From contig NZ_CP080627.1 in the NCBI RefSeq assembly GCF_025917315.1, positions 2,294,001 to 2,358,000 of the forward strand: a stretch of 64,000 nucleotides of DNA, read 5' to 3'. Below, one piece after another: positions 8,944-18,597 of this stretch. The notes under the pieces are model-generated. The model had not been told where the DNA came from. It worked only from the letters and a program-made list of their open reading frames with translations, and did no database searches. The position numbers and the translations under genes were made by a program. Source of the stretch: Halomonas qaidamensis (GTDB lineage Bacteria > Pseudomonadota > Gammaproteobacteria > Pseudomonadales > Halomonadaceae). Position 1 is the stretch's first letter. The number at the start of each line of letters is the position of its first letter.

Positions 8944-9672
8944 CTACCCTTCTAACGCGTAATCTACCGTGGTGACAACTCTGATTCGTTTGATATGGGG
9001 GGTATAGCTATCTAGATCCTCAATAGAAAAGTAGCCCTGGGTCGCTTGGCGTATTCCCCCTACCCCACTGCCAGAATCTTCTGCAAACTGCTGAGCCGCG
9101 TTGCGCGCATCTGCCGTCGCTTCAGCAATCATGTCAGGCTTAATGGCGTCTAGTCCGGTAAACAAAAACTCGGTGCGGTATTCATAGCTAGGCGATAACA
9201 GCACACCTTGCCGTACCAACGCTGTGGCCTGGGGCACCGCCTCTATCACACCACTAACATTATCAGTACGTAGCAGCAATGTGGCCTCAGCGCGATAGCG
9301 CTCATCTGGGCGCTCGCCACCATACATATTGCTAAATTGATCAGTAATACGCGGTGGCGTGACGCTGACGTTGCCCATATCAAAACCACGGGACTCCAGA
9401 AACTGGCGAACTAACTGCTCGTTGCTGGAAAGCTGCTGCTCCAAGTCAGAAAGCGAATTAGCATTGACGGTATAGTTCAGCGGCCATAACACCATATCCG
9501 CCGCTACTTCGCGCTCGGCCAAACCACGTACAGTGACGCTGCGTGAGGCTTGCTGCCAAACTTCAGCTGCGCCTTTAAAGTAACTGCCGCCCCATACCAG
9601 TCCCAACGCTAACAAACCGCCTAATAGTAAGGCGCTACCAACAATGGCCGTCGTACGAACGTTTGCTGACAT
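8944..9672 (-). CDS. SIMPL domain (DUF541) membrane-anchored protein
   Basis: This 242-residue protein has one N-terminal hydrophobic segment (about residues 10-32) that anchors a periplasmic SIMPL/DUF541 domain. The domain opens with the typical SVTVRGLAEREV and ends RIRVVTTVDYAL. Family members include YggE-like proteins linked to oxidative-stress protection, and SIMPL was first named from a mammalian signalling protein; the biochemical role is unclear. The frame is open to a GTG at 9687, but the ATG at 9672 has AAGGAGAG upstream. It converges on greB with only 26 bases between the stops. Confidence 0.82.
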   Translation of the reverse strand: MSANVRTTAIVGSALLLGGLLALGLVWGGSYFKGAAEVWQQASRSVTVRGLAEREVAADMVLWPLNYTVNANSLSDLEQQLSSNEQLVRQFLESRGFDMGNVSVTPPRITDQFSNMYGGERPDERYRAEATLLLRTDNVSGVIEAVPQATALVRQGVLLSPSYEYRTEFLFTGLDAIKPDMIAEATADARNAAQQFAEDSGSGVGGIRQATQGYFSIEDLDSYTPHIKRIRVVTTVDYALEG

Positions 9673-9753
9673 GTCACTCTCCTTCACACGTGAAGCCGAA
9701 ACACGGCTAGCTACCTTGCATCATAGACGCAAACTAATAAGCGATTACACTCG

Positions 9754-10743
9754 TTATTTAGCAGCCCGATACACTTTAAAGCGCCGATTATCTGCCAGAA
9801 CCTCAAAGTCTTGAAAGACCCGCTGCAGGTGATCGGGATAAGGCAAGAAGCCATTCGCGACAATCACCAAGCGCCCGCCCGCCCGCAGATGCGGGGGGGC
9901 TTCGCTGATCAAACGGTGACTTGGCCCATAGGTGATCTCTCGCTCCTGGTGAAACGGCGGATTACTGATGATCAGATCAAACTGCTCATTCTCAAGCGCT
10001 GAATAAACATCGCTCTCAAGTACCCGGCCGCTCAACTGGTTGGCTGCTAACGTTCGGCGGCACGCTTCTACTGCAAACGCGCTAACATCCACAGCGGTGA
10101 CTTGGTGGCCTCGCTGAGCTAACCAAGCACTAATAATGCCGTCGCCGCAGCCCACATCCAGTACGTTGAGCGGCTTTTTGGACAAGCTAGCCTCGATGCT
10201 TTCGAGCATCAAACGCGTGCCCTCATCCACCTTGCCGTGACCAAAGACACCAGGATGGCTAACCAATTTTAAATCCAGCGCTTCAAAGGTTTGCCAAGCG
10301 TTAACCGGCGGCTCCATCGCTATCGTGCGAGTGGCAAACAGTGAGCAACGCCGCGCGTTATCGAGCTTATCGCAGCGCATGCCCAGCTCGCTCAGTATCT
10401 TTGGCACGCGCTTGATGCCGCCTTGGTGCTCACCCACCACATCAAGCGGAGTGTTTTCTGGCAATACATTGCACAACCATGTCAACCACCAAATTCCCAG
10501 CTGATGGGCTTTCGGCCAGAACAGCACTACCTGCCCAGCCTGCTCAACAAACGGAGCATCAAACGGGCTAGCGGCGGATTTACCACTGGATGCCCACTGC
10601 TCGCGCAGCGCTACATCCCCACTGATCATGGCTGTTGAATGAGCTTGCAGCCAACCATCAGCAGGCGGTGCAACGGGCCATAAATGAGCCGATTGACCAT
10701 AGAAACGTTCAAGAAGTTGGCAAGCGGGCAGTTGAGCGCTCAT
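9754..10743 (-). CDS. rsmC: 16S rRNA (guanine-1207-N2) methyltransferase RsmC
   Basis: This 329-residue protein has the two-lobed layout of RsmC. The N-terminal half is a degenerate methyltransferase domain, and the C-terminal half is the active SAM-binding domain with LDVGCGDGI near residue 195 and the catalytic SNPPFHQ motif near 260. It methylates G1207 of 16S rRNA in the small subunit. Its start codon overlaps the cmoM stop by four bases (ATGA), so it is translated behind cmoM as a two-gene operon of RNA methyltransferases. Confidence 0.9.
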   Translation of the reverse strand: MSAQLPACQLLERFYGQSAHLWPVAPPADGWLQAHSTAMISGDVALREQWASSGKSAASPFDAPFVEQAGQVVLFWPKAHQLGIWWLTWLCNVLPENTPLDVVGEHQGGIKRVPKILSELGMRCDKLDNARRCSLFATRTIAMEPPVNAWQTFEALDLKLVSHPGVFGHGKVDEGTRLMLESIEASLSKKPLNVLDVGCGDGIISAWLAQRGHQVTAVDVSAFAVEACRRTLAANQLSGRVLESDVYSALENEQFDLIISNPPFHQEREITYGPSHRLISEAPPHLRAGGRLVIVANGFLPYPDHLQRVFQDFEVLADNRRFKVYRAAK

Positions 10744-11573
10744 ACATCAGCCTCGGGTTTAGTGAAGGTATAAAGTAAATAGCGGCCTAGCCGCCAGTGA
10801 GGGTCTTGGCGACAATACTGCTTTTCAAGCGCCAGCAGCGTTGCCTGCTCGCTCCCTTCCGTGGAAGGATGGCGCAAATAATCTTGAAAAATTCGAATTC
10901 CGGCAACGCCTTCCATGACAAGGCCATTATTTACTGCCCACTGGCACATTTCATCGTGGGTGACCGGGGAAATCGGCGTCAAGCGCTGGCGCTTACCCTT
11001 GCCTTCCAACTGATCGCTCAACGCTTTTTTTAAGTTGCCTTTAACGACATTAGAAAAACGTAAGGCATCGCGGTTAAACACCATCAAACTTAACTGCCCA
11101 CCTGGGGCGAGCAGACTTGCAAGCGTTTGCACAGCCTGCTCAGGCTCTCCTAGCCACTCAAGCACGGCGTGACAGGTGATGAGCGGCCAAGGCCCAGGCG
11201 CTTGCTGCGGCAGCAACTGAAGTGGCGCGGCAAGGTAGCGAAGCTGTTCTACCGGCCAAGCGCCTGCAGCACTTCGCTCTGCATGCCACGCGCTGGCATG
11301 GGCCAGCATATCTTGAGAGGGTTCGGCCATGGTGACCGCGTGTCCGCGCTCAGCAAACCACCCCGAGAGCTGTCCTAAACCACCACCCACATCAAGCACA
11401 GGCTGCTCGGTTAAATGCAGCATTTGCGGCAGCAAATAATCAAGCATTGCTAGGCGCAGCTCGCCACGGGGCGCTTGATAGAGCGAACGCGAGAACTTAT
11501 CGACCAAACCGTCGAAATAGCGGTCACCCGCCTGGGTTAGCTCATAGCTTGTTGAGGTGGGGATTGAATGCAT
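10740..11573 (-). CDS. cmoM: tRNA 5-carboxymethoxyuridine methyltransferase CmoM
   Basis: This 277-residue class I methyltransferase carries the SAM motif LDVGGGLGQLS near residue 60. Its N-terminal DRYFDGLVDKFSRSLYQAPRGELR stretch is the family marker that separates CmoM (formerly SmtA) from generic methyltransferases. CmoM methyl-esterifies the cmo5U wobble base in tRNA. It lies directly upstream of rsmC with a four-base overlap. No membrane segment or signal peptide is seen. Confidence 0.88.
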   Translation of the reverse strand: MHSIPTSTSYELTQAGDRYFDGLVDKFSRSLYQAPRGELRLAMLDYLLPQMLHLTEQPVLDVGGGLGQLSGWFAERGHAVTMAEPSQDMLAHASAWHAERSAAGAWPVEQLRYLAAPLQLLPQQAPGPWPLITCHAVLEWLGEPEQAVQTLASLLAPGGQLSLMVFNRDALRFSNVVKGNLKKALSDQLEGKGKRQRLTPISPVTHDEMCQWAVNNGLVMEGVAGIRIFQDYLRHPSTEGSEQATLLALEKQYCRQDPHWRLGRYLLYTFTKPEADV

Positions 11574-11649
11574 GTCCGCCCGCGCTTCAGATAAAGGGCG
11601 GCTAGTTTACCCTGTATATCGGCAGCGTTCTAACCAGTTTCATGCGATA

Positions 11650-11676
11650 AAAAAACCGTGGCCTCTCCACGTTTTT
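11650..11676. terminator. Orphan terminator-like hairpin between cmoM and the channel gene
   Basis: A short stem (CGTGG with CCACG) is flanked by an A run on the left and TTTTT on the right, so it looks like a terminator on either strand. It lies between the divergent starts of cmoM and the channel gene, where no transcript should end. It may be an attenuator in the channel leader or a leftover of a lost gene. Confidence 0.5.
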
Positions 11677-11778
11677 CAGCGCCTTATTGGCGTTATTGGC
11701 AAGGCGTTGTTACCTTTTAATTAGCCAGAGCATGTCGTTATCACGGAAGAGAGACACCATCACGGAAGAGAGGTTCTC

Positions 11779-12798
11779 ATGATAGAAAACCTTACGACAG
11801 TAAATATAGTAATCGGGTTGTTAGGCATCAGCCTTATCATACTGGGTAATTACGATGCGATTAAAACAACGCTGTCGGCATCCCGTTCAGGCCCCTTTAC
11901 TAATCGATTTATCAGTCAAATTTGGGCAGTGCTTCTTTACTTCCACCAACGTCGCTCAAATCACAAAATGCTGGCCTCAACGGGCCCATGGATGACCGTT
12001 GGCCTCATGGTCACTTGGCTGGTAGTTATTTTACTGGGCTGGTGGCTGTTATTTTCTGCCTCGCCACTAGCGGTCGTTAATGCAGAAACAAAACAACCAG
12101 CAGACGCTATCGAAAGGCTCTACTACGCAGGCTATACCATTACCACACTGGGCTATGGTGACTTCGTGCCTAGCACAAATAGCTGGCGTATTGCGCCAAT
12201 AGCAGCAGCGGCCAATGGCTTTTTTCTATTCACACTGACCATCACTTATATGCTGAACATCGTGGCCAATGTAACCGAAAAACGGCAAATTGCGCTCACT
12301 ATCAGTGCGCTAGGCGAAACACCCTGGCAAATTCTGGAAGCCACCCATGACAACGGCAACTTTCAAAGCCTCAGTCAACAGCTTCAATCGCTCCAAGCTT
12401 CTATCGGAAAGCTAGGCCAGCAACACCTCGCCTACCCTATTCTTCACTACTACCATGCCACAGAACGCAGTAAGTCACTCGCTTTAGCGCTAACACGCCT
12501 TTACCAAGCGCTAATCATCGCCAAGGTAAGCTGCCACGATATAGACAGCACCGCCAAGCAGCAGCTGACTACCAGCATAAAAATAATAGAGAGTTTTATA
12601 GCAACGCTAGACAGCGCGTTCATTACCGCCGTGAAGGAACTGCCAGAACTACCTAAGCTTGATACCTATCAGCAGTTGTCTGGTATTGCGGCCTCTCAAA
12701 GCACGTTACAAAAACATCTTTCCAGCGAAAACCAAAAAGTGTTGGCCGCTTACGTTCATAAAGATGGCTGGGCCTGGGAGGATGTTTGGCGCACCTGA
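11779..12798 (+). CDS. Two-pore-helix potassium channel family protein
   Basis: This 339-residue membrane protein has an N-terminal hydrophobic segment (about residues 5-25), a second at about 72-98, a pore helix with the selectivity filter TLGYGDF near residue 128, and a final membrane segment at about 140-165. This is the Ion_trans_2 layout. The soluble C-terminal 170 residues are helical, with no recognisable RCK or cyclic-nucleotide domain. It probably conducts K+ under osmotic or pH stress, which fits a halophile, but that is inference. Its 3' end overlaps the convergent amidase gene by 43 bases. The leader carries two near-identical ATCACGGAAGAGAG copies, one of them supplying the ribosome-binding site. 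Confidence 0.82.
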   Translation: MIENLTTVNIVIGLLGISLIILGNYDAIKTTLSASRSGPFTNRFISQIWAVLLYFHQRRSNHKMLASTGPWMTVGLMVTWLVVILLGWWLLFSASPLAVVNAETKQPADAIERLYYAGYTITTLGYGDFVPSTNSWRIAPIAAAANGFFLFTLTITYMLNIVANVTEKRQIALTISALGETPWQILEATHDNGNFQSLSQQLQSLQASIGKLGQQHLAYPILHYYHATERSKSLALALTRLYQALIIAKVSCHDIDSTAKQQLTTSIKIIESFIATLDSAFITAVKELPELPKLDTYQQLSGIAASQSTLQKHLSSENQKVLAAYVHKDGWAWEDVWRT

Positions 12799-14276
12799 CA
12801 CTGCCAGTCATCATGCTGTTCCATGGCAGCCGCCAGCTGTAGCAGCTGTTTGTCTTCACCAAGGCGCCCCACCACTTGCACACCAACCGGTAGACCATTT
12901 GCCGCCACATGAAAAGGCACTGACATAGCAGGCTGCCCGGTAAGGTTCGCCAGCTGGGTAAACGGCGTGCGGCTAAGCGCATCCACTGCTAAGCGCTTCA
13001 GCATGCCCGCTTTTAATGCCAGTGATGGCACACCTGGAACAGCCAACAACGACATTAGCCGCTCACGGGCGGCAGAAGGATAAAGCTCACCTATCGCAGG
13101 GGCAGTATCCGCCGCTACCGGCAATACCAACGCATCATAGCGCTGGTGAAACCGGCTCATCTGCTCGCTGGCCGTATGCCAATAGCGCTTAGCCAGCTCG
13201 TAATCACGCGCTGAAAGCTTAGCGCCCAGCCTACCAATAGCGCGGGTAGAAGGCTCAATCGCTAGCCGATGCACCGGCACGCCGGTTTGCTGGCTTACCC
13301 ATTGAAGGTCAGCAGCTAAATGGCCTAGATACAGCGTCAGATAGCTGTCCGCCAACGCTTCGCCATCCACTGGTGGGTCACACCACTCCACCTCATGTCC
13401 CAACTCGGTCAGCGCCTTGGCGGATTTTTCAACGGCTATTTTTATATCTGCACTTATCTGGGTACCCAGGCCATGACTCAAAAAACCACCCATCGACACG
13501 GCGATACGCAGTGGCTTAGCAGAAGATGACAACGCCGCCACATATCCCGTTTCACGAGGTACTGGATAAGGGCCGGAAGGTGCCATGCCGTTGATCTGCT
13601 CTAACAGCGCCGCACTATCGCGCACACTTCGGGTGATAGCATGCTCTATCACCGCACCCTGCCATACTTCTCCGTGGGCAGGCGCTAACGGCACCCGCCC
13701 ACGGGAAGGTTTAAAACCGAACAAACCACAATAACTGGCAGGAATGCGGATAGAACCACCGCCATCGCCTGCCAGTGCAATAGGCACCATCCCGCTGGCG
13801 ACCGCCGCTGCGGCACCACCGCTTGAGCCGCCAGGAGAATAACCCTTACGACACGGGTTGTACGGGTGGGGAAATGCCTTAGGTTCCGTAATCCCCATTA
13901 GCCCTAACTCCGGCGTTGCGGTTTGCCCCATCACCACTAACCCAGCCTCACGCACACGCCGAATAAGCAGTGAATCTTCTTTAGGGCACCACGCTGACAG
14001 CGAGGCGCTGCCAAACGCCAGCGGCTCGCCAGCTAGAGCCATTAATAAATCTTTACTTAGCGTTGGAACTCCAGCAAACACCGCGCTTTCCAGCACTTGG
14101 TCACACTCGTGTTTAGCTTTGTCGAAGCGTGTTCTCACTACTGCATGCAGAGACGGATTAAGCGTTTCAATTGCCGCCACCGCTGCATCAAACACCTCTG
14201 ACTGGCTTACCTCTCGACGGCGAATCAGCTCAGCAAGACCGGTGGCATCGTACTTCTGGTAGTCCTCAGGATGCAT
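12756..14276 (-). CDS. Amidase (amidase-signature family)
   Basis: This 506-residue protein is an amidase-signature hydrolase. The Ser-cisSer-Lys triad is visible: Lys in LSKDL near residue 75, cis-Ser in the [11 protein letters not shown] block near 150, and the nucleophile Ser in [11 protein letters not shown] near 172. Such enzymes hydrolyse amides, aryl or carboxylic. The substrate cannot be read from sequence, and it is not fused to other domains. The neighbouring divergent carnitine genes raise the possibility that it acts on carnitinamide or a related quaternary amine, but this is speculation. It starts at ATG 14276, 126 bases from cdhC on the other strand. Confidence 0.85.
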   Translation of the reverse strand: MHPEDYQKYDATGLAELIRRREVSQSEVFDAAVAAIETLNPSLHAVVRTRFDKAKHECDQVLESAVFAGVPTLSKDLLMALAGEPLAFGSASLSAWCPKEDSLLIRRVREAGLVVMGQTATPELGLMGITEPKAFPHPYNPCRKGYSPGGSSGGAAAAVASGMVPIALAGDGGGSIRIPASYCGLFGFKPSRGRVPLAPAHGEVWQGAVIEHAITRSVRDSAALLEQINGMAPSGPYPVPRETGYVAALSSSAKPLRIAVSMGGFLSHGLGTQISADIKIAVEKSAKALTELGHEVEWCDPPVDGEALADSYLTLYLGHLAADLQWVSQQTGVPVHRLAIEPSTRAIGRLGAKLSARDYELAKRYWHTASEQMSRFHQRYDALVLPVAADTAPAIGELYPSAARERLMSLLAVPGVPSLALKAGMLKRLAVDALSRTPFTQLANLTGQPAMSVPFHVAANGLPVGVQVVGRLGEDKQLLQLAAAMEQHDDWQCQVRQTSSQAQPSL

Positions 14277-14402
14277 CGCATTAACTCCGTTTAATTAACA
14301 ACGACGCTTTATGTGCATCTAGCGTCGCTTAATGACAATCGCTATCTCGCTATCTCTCCATACTTAAGTACGTTATTCATAGCTACTGTCAAGGAGCGGC
14401 CA

Positions 14403-15314
14403 ATGAACCGCAACGTTATTTTAACCTGTGCTGTCACCGGCGCAGGCGATACCACTGGCAAAAATCCCCATGTGCCTATCACGCCCCAACAGATCGCGAA
14501 CGACTGTATTACCGCCGCGAAAGCGGGTGCCAGCGTTGCGCATATTCATGTACGGGACCCTAACACCGGCGGTATCAGCCACTCTCTTGATCACTTTCGC
14601 GAAGTAATGGAACGCGTACGCGAAGCGAATGTGGATATCGTCATGAATATTACCGCTGGCGGTGGCGGTGATTGGATTCCCGACCTCCAAGATCCTACCC
14701 GCGGTGGCCCCGGCACAGATATCCAGACGCCTGCCCAACGCCATGAACCTGTAGGCGAACTATTGCCTGAACTCTGCACCCTAGACTGCGGTAGCCTCAA
14801 CTTTGGCGATATGGTCTACGTTAATCCTGCCGACTGGCTACGCGAGCATGCTCGCTTGGTACAAGCTGCTGGCGTTAAACCAGAGCTAGAGTGTTTTGAC
14901 TTAGGCCATGTCTGGTTCGCCAGGCAGTTACAACAAGAAGGCCTGATTGATGGTGACCCTCTTTATCAGCTTTGTTTAGGCATTCCCTGGGGCGCTGAAG
15001 CCGATACAGAAAGTATGCTGGCGATGCGCAACAAGCTCCCAGAAAACGCCCATTGGGCAGCCTTCGGCATCGGTCGCCATCAGATGCCTATGGCAGCTCA
15101 AGCGATACTACTAGGCGGCCATGCCCGCGTCGGCCTCGAAGACAACCTCTTTCTAAAAAAAGGTGTCCTGGCCACTAACGGACAACTGGTAGACCATGCC
15201 GCCACGCTGATTGAGAACCTTGGCGGCCGAATCATGACCCCCGCAGAGACACGTGCCCATTTGTCCCTACGCGATCCCAAAACCGGGACTGTCAGTGCGG
15301 GAGGTGGCGTATGA
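14403..15314 (+). CDS. cdhC: 3-dehydrocarnitine cleavage enzyme (BKACE, DUF849) CdhC
   Basis: This 303-residue TIM-barrel enzyme belongs to the beta-keto-acid cleavage enzyme family. It is expected to condense dehydrocarnitine with acetyl-CoA and split it to betainyl-CoA and acetoacetate. Family features are AVTGAGDT near residue 9, the AGASVAHIHVRDPNTG stretch with the metal-binding His-x-His, and ECFDLGH near 160. Linkage to carnitine dehydrogenase and a thioesterase makes the carnitine assignment strong. The frame is open to 14313, but AAGGAG just before ATG 14403 fixes the start. The stop overlaps the cdhA start by four bases. Confidence 0.9.
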   Translation: MNRNVILTCAVTGAGDTTGKNPHVPITPQQIANDCITAAKAGASVAHIHVRDPNTGGISHSLDHFREVMERVREANVDIVMNITAGGGGDWIPDLQDPTRGGPGTDIQTPAQRHEPVGELLPELCTLDCGSLNFGDMVYVNPADWLREHARLVQAAGVKPELECFDLGHVWFARQLQQEGLIDGDPLYQLCLGIPWGAEADTESMLAMRNKLPENAHWAAFGIGRHQMPMAAQAILLGGHARVGLEDNLFLKKGVLATNGQLVDHAATLIENLGGRIMTPAETRAHLSLRDPKTGTVSAGGGV

Positions 15315-16267
15315 ACCATCAACTTAGCGTGATAGGAACCGGCGTTATTGGCAATGGCTGGATTGCTCGCGCCTTGGCACAAGGTTGGGATGTCGTGGCC
15401 TTTGACCCAGACCCCAAGGCCCCAGCACGCACCCATGCCTTTATTGAAAATGCCTGGCCCTCCTTACAACGTCTTGGCTTAGCAGAAAGCGCCAGCCCAA
15501 CACGCTTACGGTTCGTCGATAGCGTAGAGGAGGCGGTTATTGGTGCTGACTTAATTCAGGAAAACGTACCTGAGCGGCTTGAGCTTAAGCGCGAAATGCT
15601 TGCGGCGCTGGATGCGGCTGCGGAAAAGCACGTTATTATCGGTTCTTCCACATCCGGCTTTAAACCCAGCGACTTGCAGCAAGACTGCCATAACGCTCCT
15701 GGGCGAGTTATCGTGGCTCACCCCTTCAATCCCGTCTATCTATTGCCATTAGTGGAGCTTGTTGGCGGTGACGCCACCACGCCTGACCAACTAGCGCGTG
15801 CCCAGGCCCACTATCAAGCACTTGCCATGCGGCCACTGGTTGTGCGCCGGGAAATTGAGGGGCATATTGCTGACCGCCTGATGGAAGCGCTTTGGCGCGA
15901 AGCGCTGCACTTGGTTAACGACGGCGTTGCCACTACTGAGGAAATAGACGCCGCGGTGGTCTACGGCTGCGGCCTGCGCTGGTCGCTGATGGGAACATTT
16001 TTGACCTTCCATCTCGCGGGGGGAGAACAAGGTATGCGTCATATGTTGGAACAGTTTGGCCCAGCGCTGAAACTGCCCTGGACGAAGCTTGAAGCCCCCG
16101 AGCTTACCAACGACCTTATTGATCGTGTGGTAGATGGCTGCGAGCATCAAGCTGCTGGGCGCTCGGTGGCCGAACTTGACAGCCGCCGTGATGACTTCCT
16201 GGTGGAACTACTTGGCCTGGTACAAAAATATTGGCCCGAAGCCGAAGGCTTGGAAGGACGTATCTGA
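15311..16267 (+). CDS. cdhA: L-carnitine dehydrogenase CdhA
   Basis: This 318-residue NAD-dependent enzyme oxidises L-carnitine to 3-dehydrocarnitine. It has the 3-hydroxyacyl-CoA-dehydrogenase fold with the nucleotide-binding GTGVIGNGW near residue 8, SSTSGFKPS near 117 and the catalytic HPFNPVYLLPLVE segment near 138. Family length is about 320, so it is complete and is not fused to the thioesterase as in some bacteria. It sits between cdhC (four-base overlap) and cdhB (one-base overlap), giving a tightly coupled cdhCAB unit. Confidence 0.92.
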   Translation: MNHQLSVIGTGVIGNGWIARALAQGWDVVAFDPDPKAPARTHAFIENAWPSLQRLGLAESASPTRLRFVDSVEEAVIGADLIQENVPERLELKREMLAALDAAAEKHVIIGSSTSGFKPSDLQQDCHNAPGRVIVAHPFNPVYLLPLVELVGGDATTPDQLARAQAHYQALAMRPLVVRREIEGHIADRLMEALWREALHLVNDGVATTEEIDAAVVYGCGLRWSLMGTFLTFHLAGGEQGMRHMLEQFGPALKLPWTKLEAPELTNDLIDRVVDGCEHQAAGRSVAELDSRRDDFLVELLGLVQKYWPEAEGLEGRI

Positions 16268-16722
16268 TGGTGATTTTAGAAAGCCGCGTCGCCTCAGCAT
16301 GGGTCGATTACAACGGCCATATGAACGATGCTGAATACGCTCGGGTATTCTCGCTAGCGGTAGAGGCGCTGATGGAGCATATCGGCCTGGATACTCCAAG
16401 CCGCGCGCACTTCGGCTACACGATTTATACCCTTGAGACGCATCTTTGTTACCGCCGCGAGGCCCACGAGGGGCAGCCACTCAGCGTGGCGCTAACCCTG
16501 CTGGATCGCGACACCAAACGTCTGCATGTTTTCTTTAAGCTACATGATGAGGCTAACAATCTGTTGGCCACCAGCGAGCAGATGCTGATGGGCATTGATA
16601 GCTATACCGGGCGACCCGCTCCCTTCCCTGCCCCCATTGAAGACGCCATTGCGGCTCTACCTCAAGCTGAGCCTTCGGTCTGGCCGGAATTGGCTAACCG
16701 CACTATCGCTATACGTCGTTGA
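16267..16722 (+). CDS. cdhB: Betainyl-CoA thioesterase CdhB
   Basis: This 151-residue protein is a 4-hydroxybenzoyl-CoA-type hot-dog thioesterase; the opening VDYNGHMNDAEY holds the catalytic region. In the carnitine pathway this enzyme releases glycine betaine from betainyl-CoA. The frame is open upstream to 16231, but the ATG at 16267 overlaps the cdhA stop (TGATG) and gives the normal family length. It is the last gene before a strong intercistronic hairpin, after which the transporter gene follows. Confidence 0.88.
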   Translation: MVILESRVASAWVDYNGHMNDAEYARVFSLAVEALMEHIGLDTPSRAHFGYTIYTLETHLCYRREAHEGQPLSVALTLLDRDTKRLHVFFKLHDEANNLLATSEQMLMGIDSYTGRPAPFPAPIEDAIAALPQAEPSVWPELANRTIAIRR

Positions 16723-16742
16723 AGCTTCAGTGAAAAAAACAT

Positions 16743-16796
16743 GAACCGCCCGCAACCCGGGCGGTTCACCGGGACCGCCGGCCCGACGTCCGGCCC
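16743..16796. repeat. Intercistronic hairpins between cdhB and the BCCT gene
   Basis: A perfect 10-bp stem (GAACCGCCCG at 16743-16752 with its complement at 16758-16767) is followed by a second GC-rich dyad (GCCGG...CCGGC). On the plus strand no T run follows, so it is more likely an mRNA-stabilising or REP-like element than a terminator. On the minus strand it is followed by seven T residues and would terminate antisense transcription. Confidence 0.6.
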
Positions 16797-16891
16797 ATGA
16801 GGACAAGAATATCGCTACGCCAACTCCCCCCCATTGTCCCTCTCCGCCTTCACACAACAGTTCACCTAAGGTCGAGCTCAGCACTGACTAC

Positions 16892-18493
16892 ATGGTAACT
16901 GAGCTAGCACAAGGCGGTTTCTTCCAAGGCATGCACAAGGGAATGACGCTAACCGCTAGCGGCCTAGTGCTGCTCTTCGTGCTTTTCACAGGACTAGGTT
17001 CAGATACAGCGGGCAGCGTGTTTGGAGCAACACGTGCCTGGATTGAAAGCACTTTCAGCGGCTACTATCTAGTTACTGTCATGCTACTACTGGTGGTATG
17101 CGCTTTTATTGTTTTCAGTCGCTATGGCAGCATACGGCTTGGCCCTGATGACAGCCGCCCCGAGTTCAGCAACTTTGCGTGGTTTGCAATGCTGTTCTCT
17201 GCGGGGATTGGTATTGGTATCCTTTTTTTTGGCGTCGCTGAGCCAATCTTCTATCTTGACGATACCGGTGCGTTTGGCTACCCCAACAACCCCCATGCGG
17301 ACATGGCGGGAGCCACCGCCATCGGCTATGAACGCGCTATTGATGCATTACGCGTTACCGTTTTTCACTGGGGTCTTCACGGCTGGGCCATCTATGTCAT
17401 TGTCGGTATGTCACTGGCGTATTTCGCTTATCGTAAAGGGTTGCCTCTCGCACTGCGCTCGGCGCTTTACCCCTTTATAGGTGAACGCATCTTTGGCCCT
17501 ATCGGCCACCTATTCGATATCCTTGGTGTGCTGGGCTGTGTCTTTGGCGTAGCTACGTCGCTGGGGCTTGGGGTTAGCCAGATGGCTGTGGGCTTAGAGC
17601 GACTTATGGGTATCGATCCTGGGTTAAATACTCAGCTGATGCTCATTACAGGCATTTCAATTATCTCAATACTTTCTGCGGTGACTGGTGTGCGCGGCGG
17701 TATTCGACTTATTTCTGAAATGAATATTTGGGTATCGTTAGTCGTAGTGGGGGTTTTTCTCATTGGCGGGCCCACGTTGTGGCTCATCATGGCGTTTGGA
17801 GAGACCTTGCTAGACTACGCTATCAACGTCATTCCCATGGGACTTTGGTACGCAGATGAGGAAGGAGCAACCGCATGGCAACAGGGTTGGACAATCTTCT
17901 ACTGGGGCTGGTGGCTAGCCTGGGCGCCCTTTGTCGGGCTGTTCATCGCCCGCATTTCCAAGGGCCGCACTTTGCGTGAGTTTGTATTGGGCGTTCTGTT
18001 AGTACCGACCCTGATCATTTTTGTTTGGCTGATCATCTTTGGCGGCAACGCCATGTATCAGGAGCTATATGCAACGAGCGGCCCTGGTAGCGCCGGTATT
18101 ATCGAGCTGGTTAACGCTTGGAACCTGCCCTCAGCACTGTTTGCTACAGCCGATAACATTGTTGGCGGAGGCACCTTTGGATGGCTACTCTCCGCCATGA
18201 TGGTCTTCCTGCTGATGAGTTGGTTTGTCACCTCTTCAGACTCCGGCACCTTGGTACTAACCACCATTTTGTCACTAGGCGACAGTGAGCCACCCAGGCG
18301 CTTCCGCGTTTTCTGGGGCGTGGTAATTGGCTTAGTGGCAGCAGTGTTGTTGGTTGCCGGTGGCCTGAACGCACTGCAAACGGCACTTATTGCTGCTGCC
18401 TTACCGCTAAGTGTTGTTGTGCTCGTGATGACCGCAGGTGTACTACTTTCGCTATTTCGCGAAACACTCGATGCACGACGCAAAAGACGCTGA
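16892..18493 (+). CDS. BCCT family transporter (carnitine/betaine/choline)
   Basis: This 533-residue inner-membrane carrier has about twelve hydrophobic segments and the BCCT signature: the glycine-rich FSAGIGIGILFFGVAEP near residues 97-113 and the aromatic substrate box around FYWGWWLAWAPF near 330. The C-terminal tail is short and lacks the long osmosensing domain of BetP, so it probably feeds metabolism rather than acting as an osmosensor. Its place directly behind cdhCAB points to carnitine or acylcarnitine uptake. The first ATG at 16892 has a weak ribosome-binding site; starts at internal methionines 14 or 18 are possible. Confidence 0.88.
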   Translation: MVTELAQGGFFQGMHKGMTLTASGLVLLFVLFTGLGSDTAGSVFGATRAWIESTFSGYYLVTVMLLLVVCAFIVFSRYGSIRLGPDDSRPEFSNFAWFAMLFSAGIGIGILFFGVAEPIFYLDDTGAFGYPNNPHADMAGATAIGYERAIDALRVTVFHWGLHGWAIYVIVGMSLAYFAYRKGLPLALRSALYPFIGERIFGPIGHLFDILGVLGCVFGVATSLGLGVSQMAVGLERLMGIDPGLNTQLMLITGISIISILSAVTGVRGGIRLISEMNIWVSLVVVGVFLIGGPTLWLIMAFGETLLDYAINVIPMGLWYADEEGATAWQQGWTIFYWGWWLAWAPFVGLFIARISKGRTLREFVLGVLLVPTLIIFVWLIIFGGNAMYQELYATSGPGSAGIIELVNAWNLPSALFATADNIVGGGTFGWLLSAMMVFLLMSWFVTSSDSGTLVLTTILSLGDSEPPRRFRVFWGVVIGLVAAVLLVAGGLNALQTALIAAALPLSVVVLVMTAGVLLSLFRETLDARRKRR

Positions 18494-18511
18494 TTTAACA
18501 ATCCCGATGAC

Positions 18512-18540
18512 ATCAGGCGTGCTTAACGGCAGCGCCTGAT
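18512..18540 (+). repeat. Intercistronic hairpin after the BCCT gene
   Basis: ATCAGGCG at 18512-18519 pairs with CGCCTGAT at 18533-18540 across a 13-base loop. No T run follows, so partial read-through into the esterase gene is expected. Confidence 0.5.
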
Positions 18541-18597
18541 TGTCAGTGAGAGACAGCCTCAAACCAACGCACTAACGACTTACTGGTGGAGCTGCTA

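Noticed and set aside
16743..16796. Plus-strand terminator after cdhB
   Set aside because: No T run follows on the plus strand, so it is called an intercistronic hairpin.
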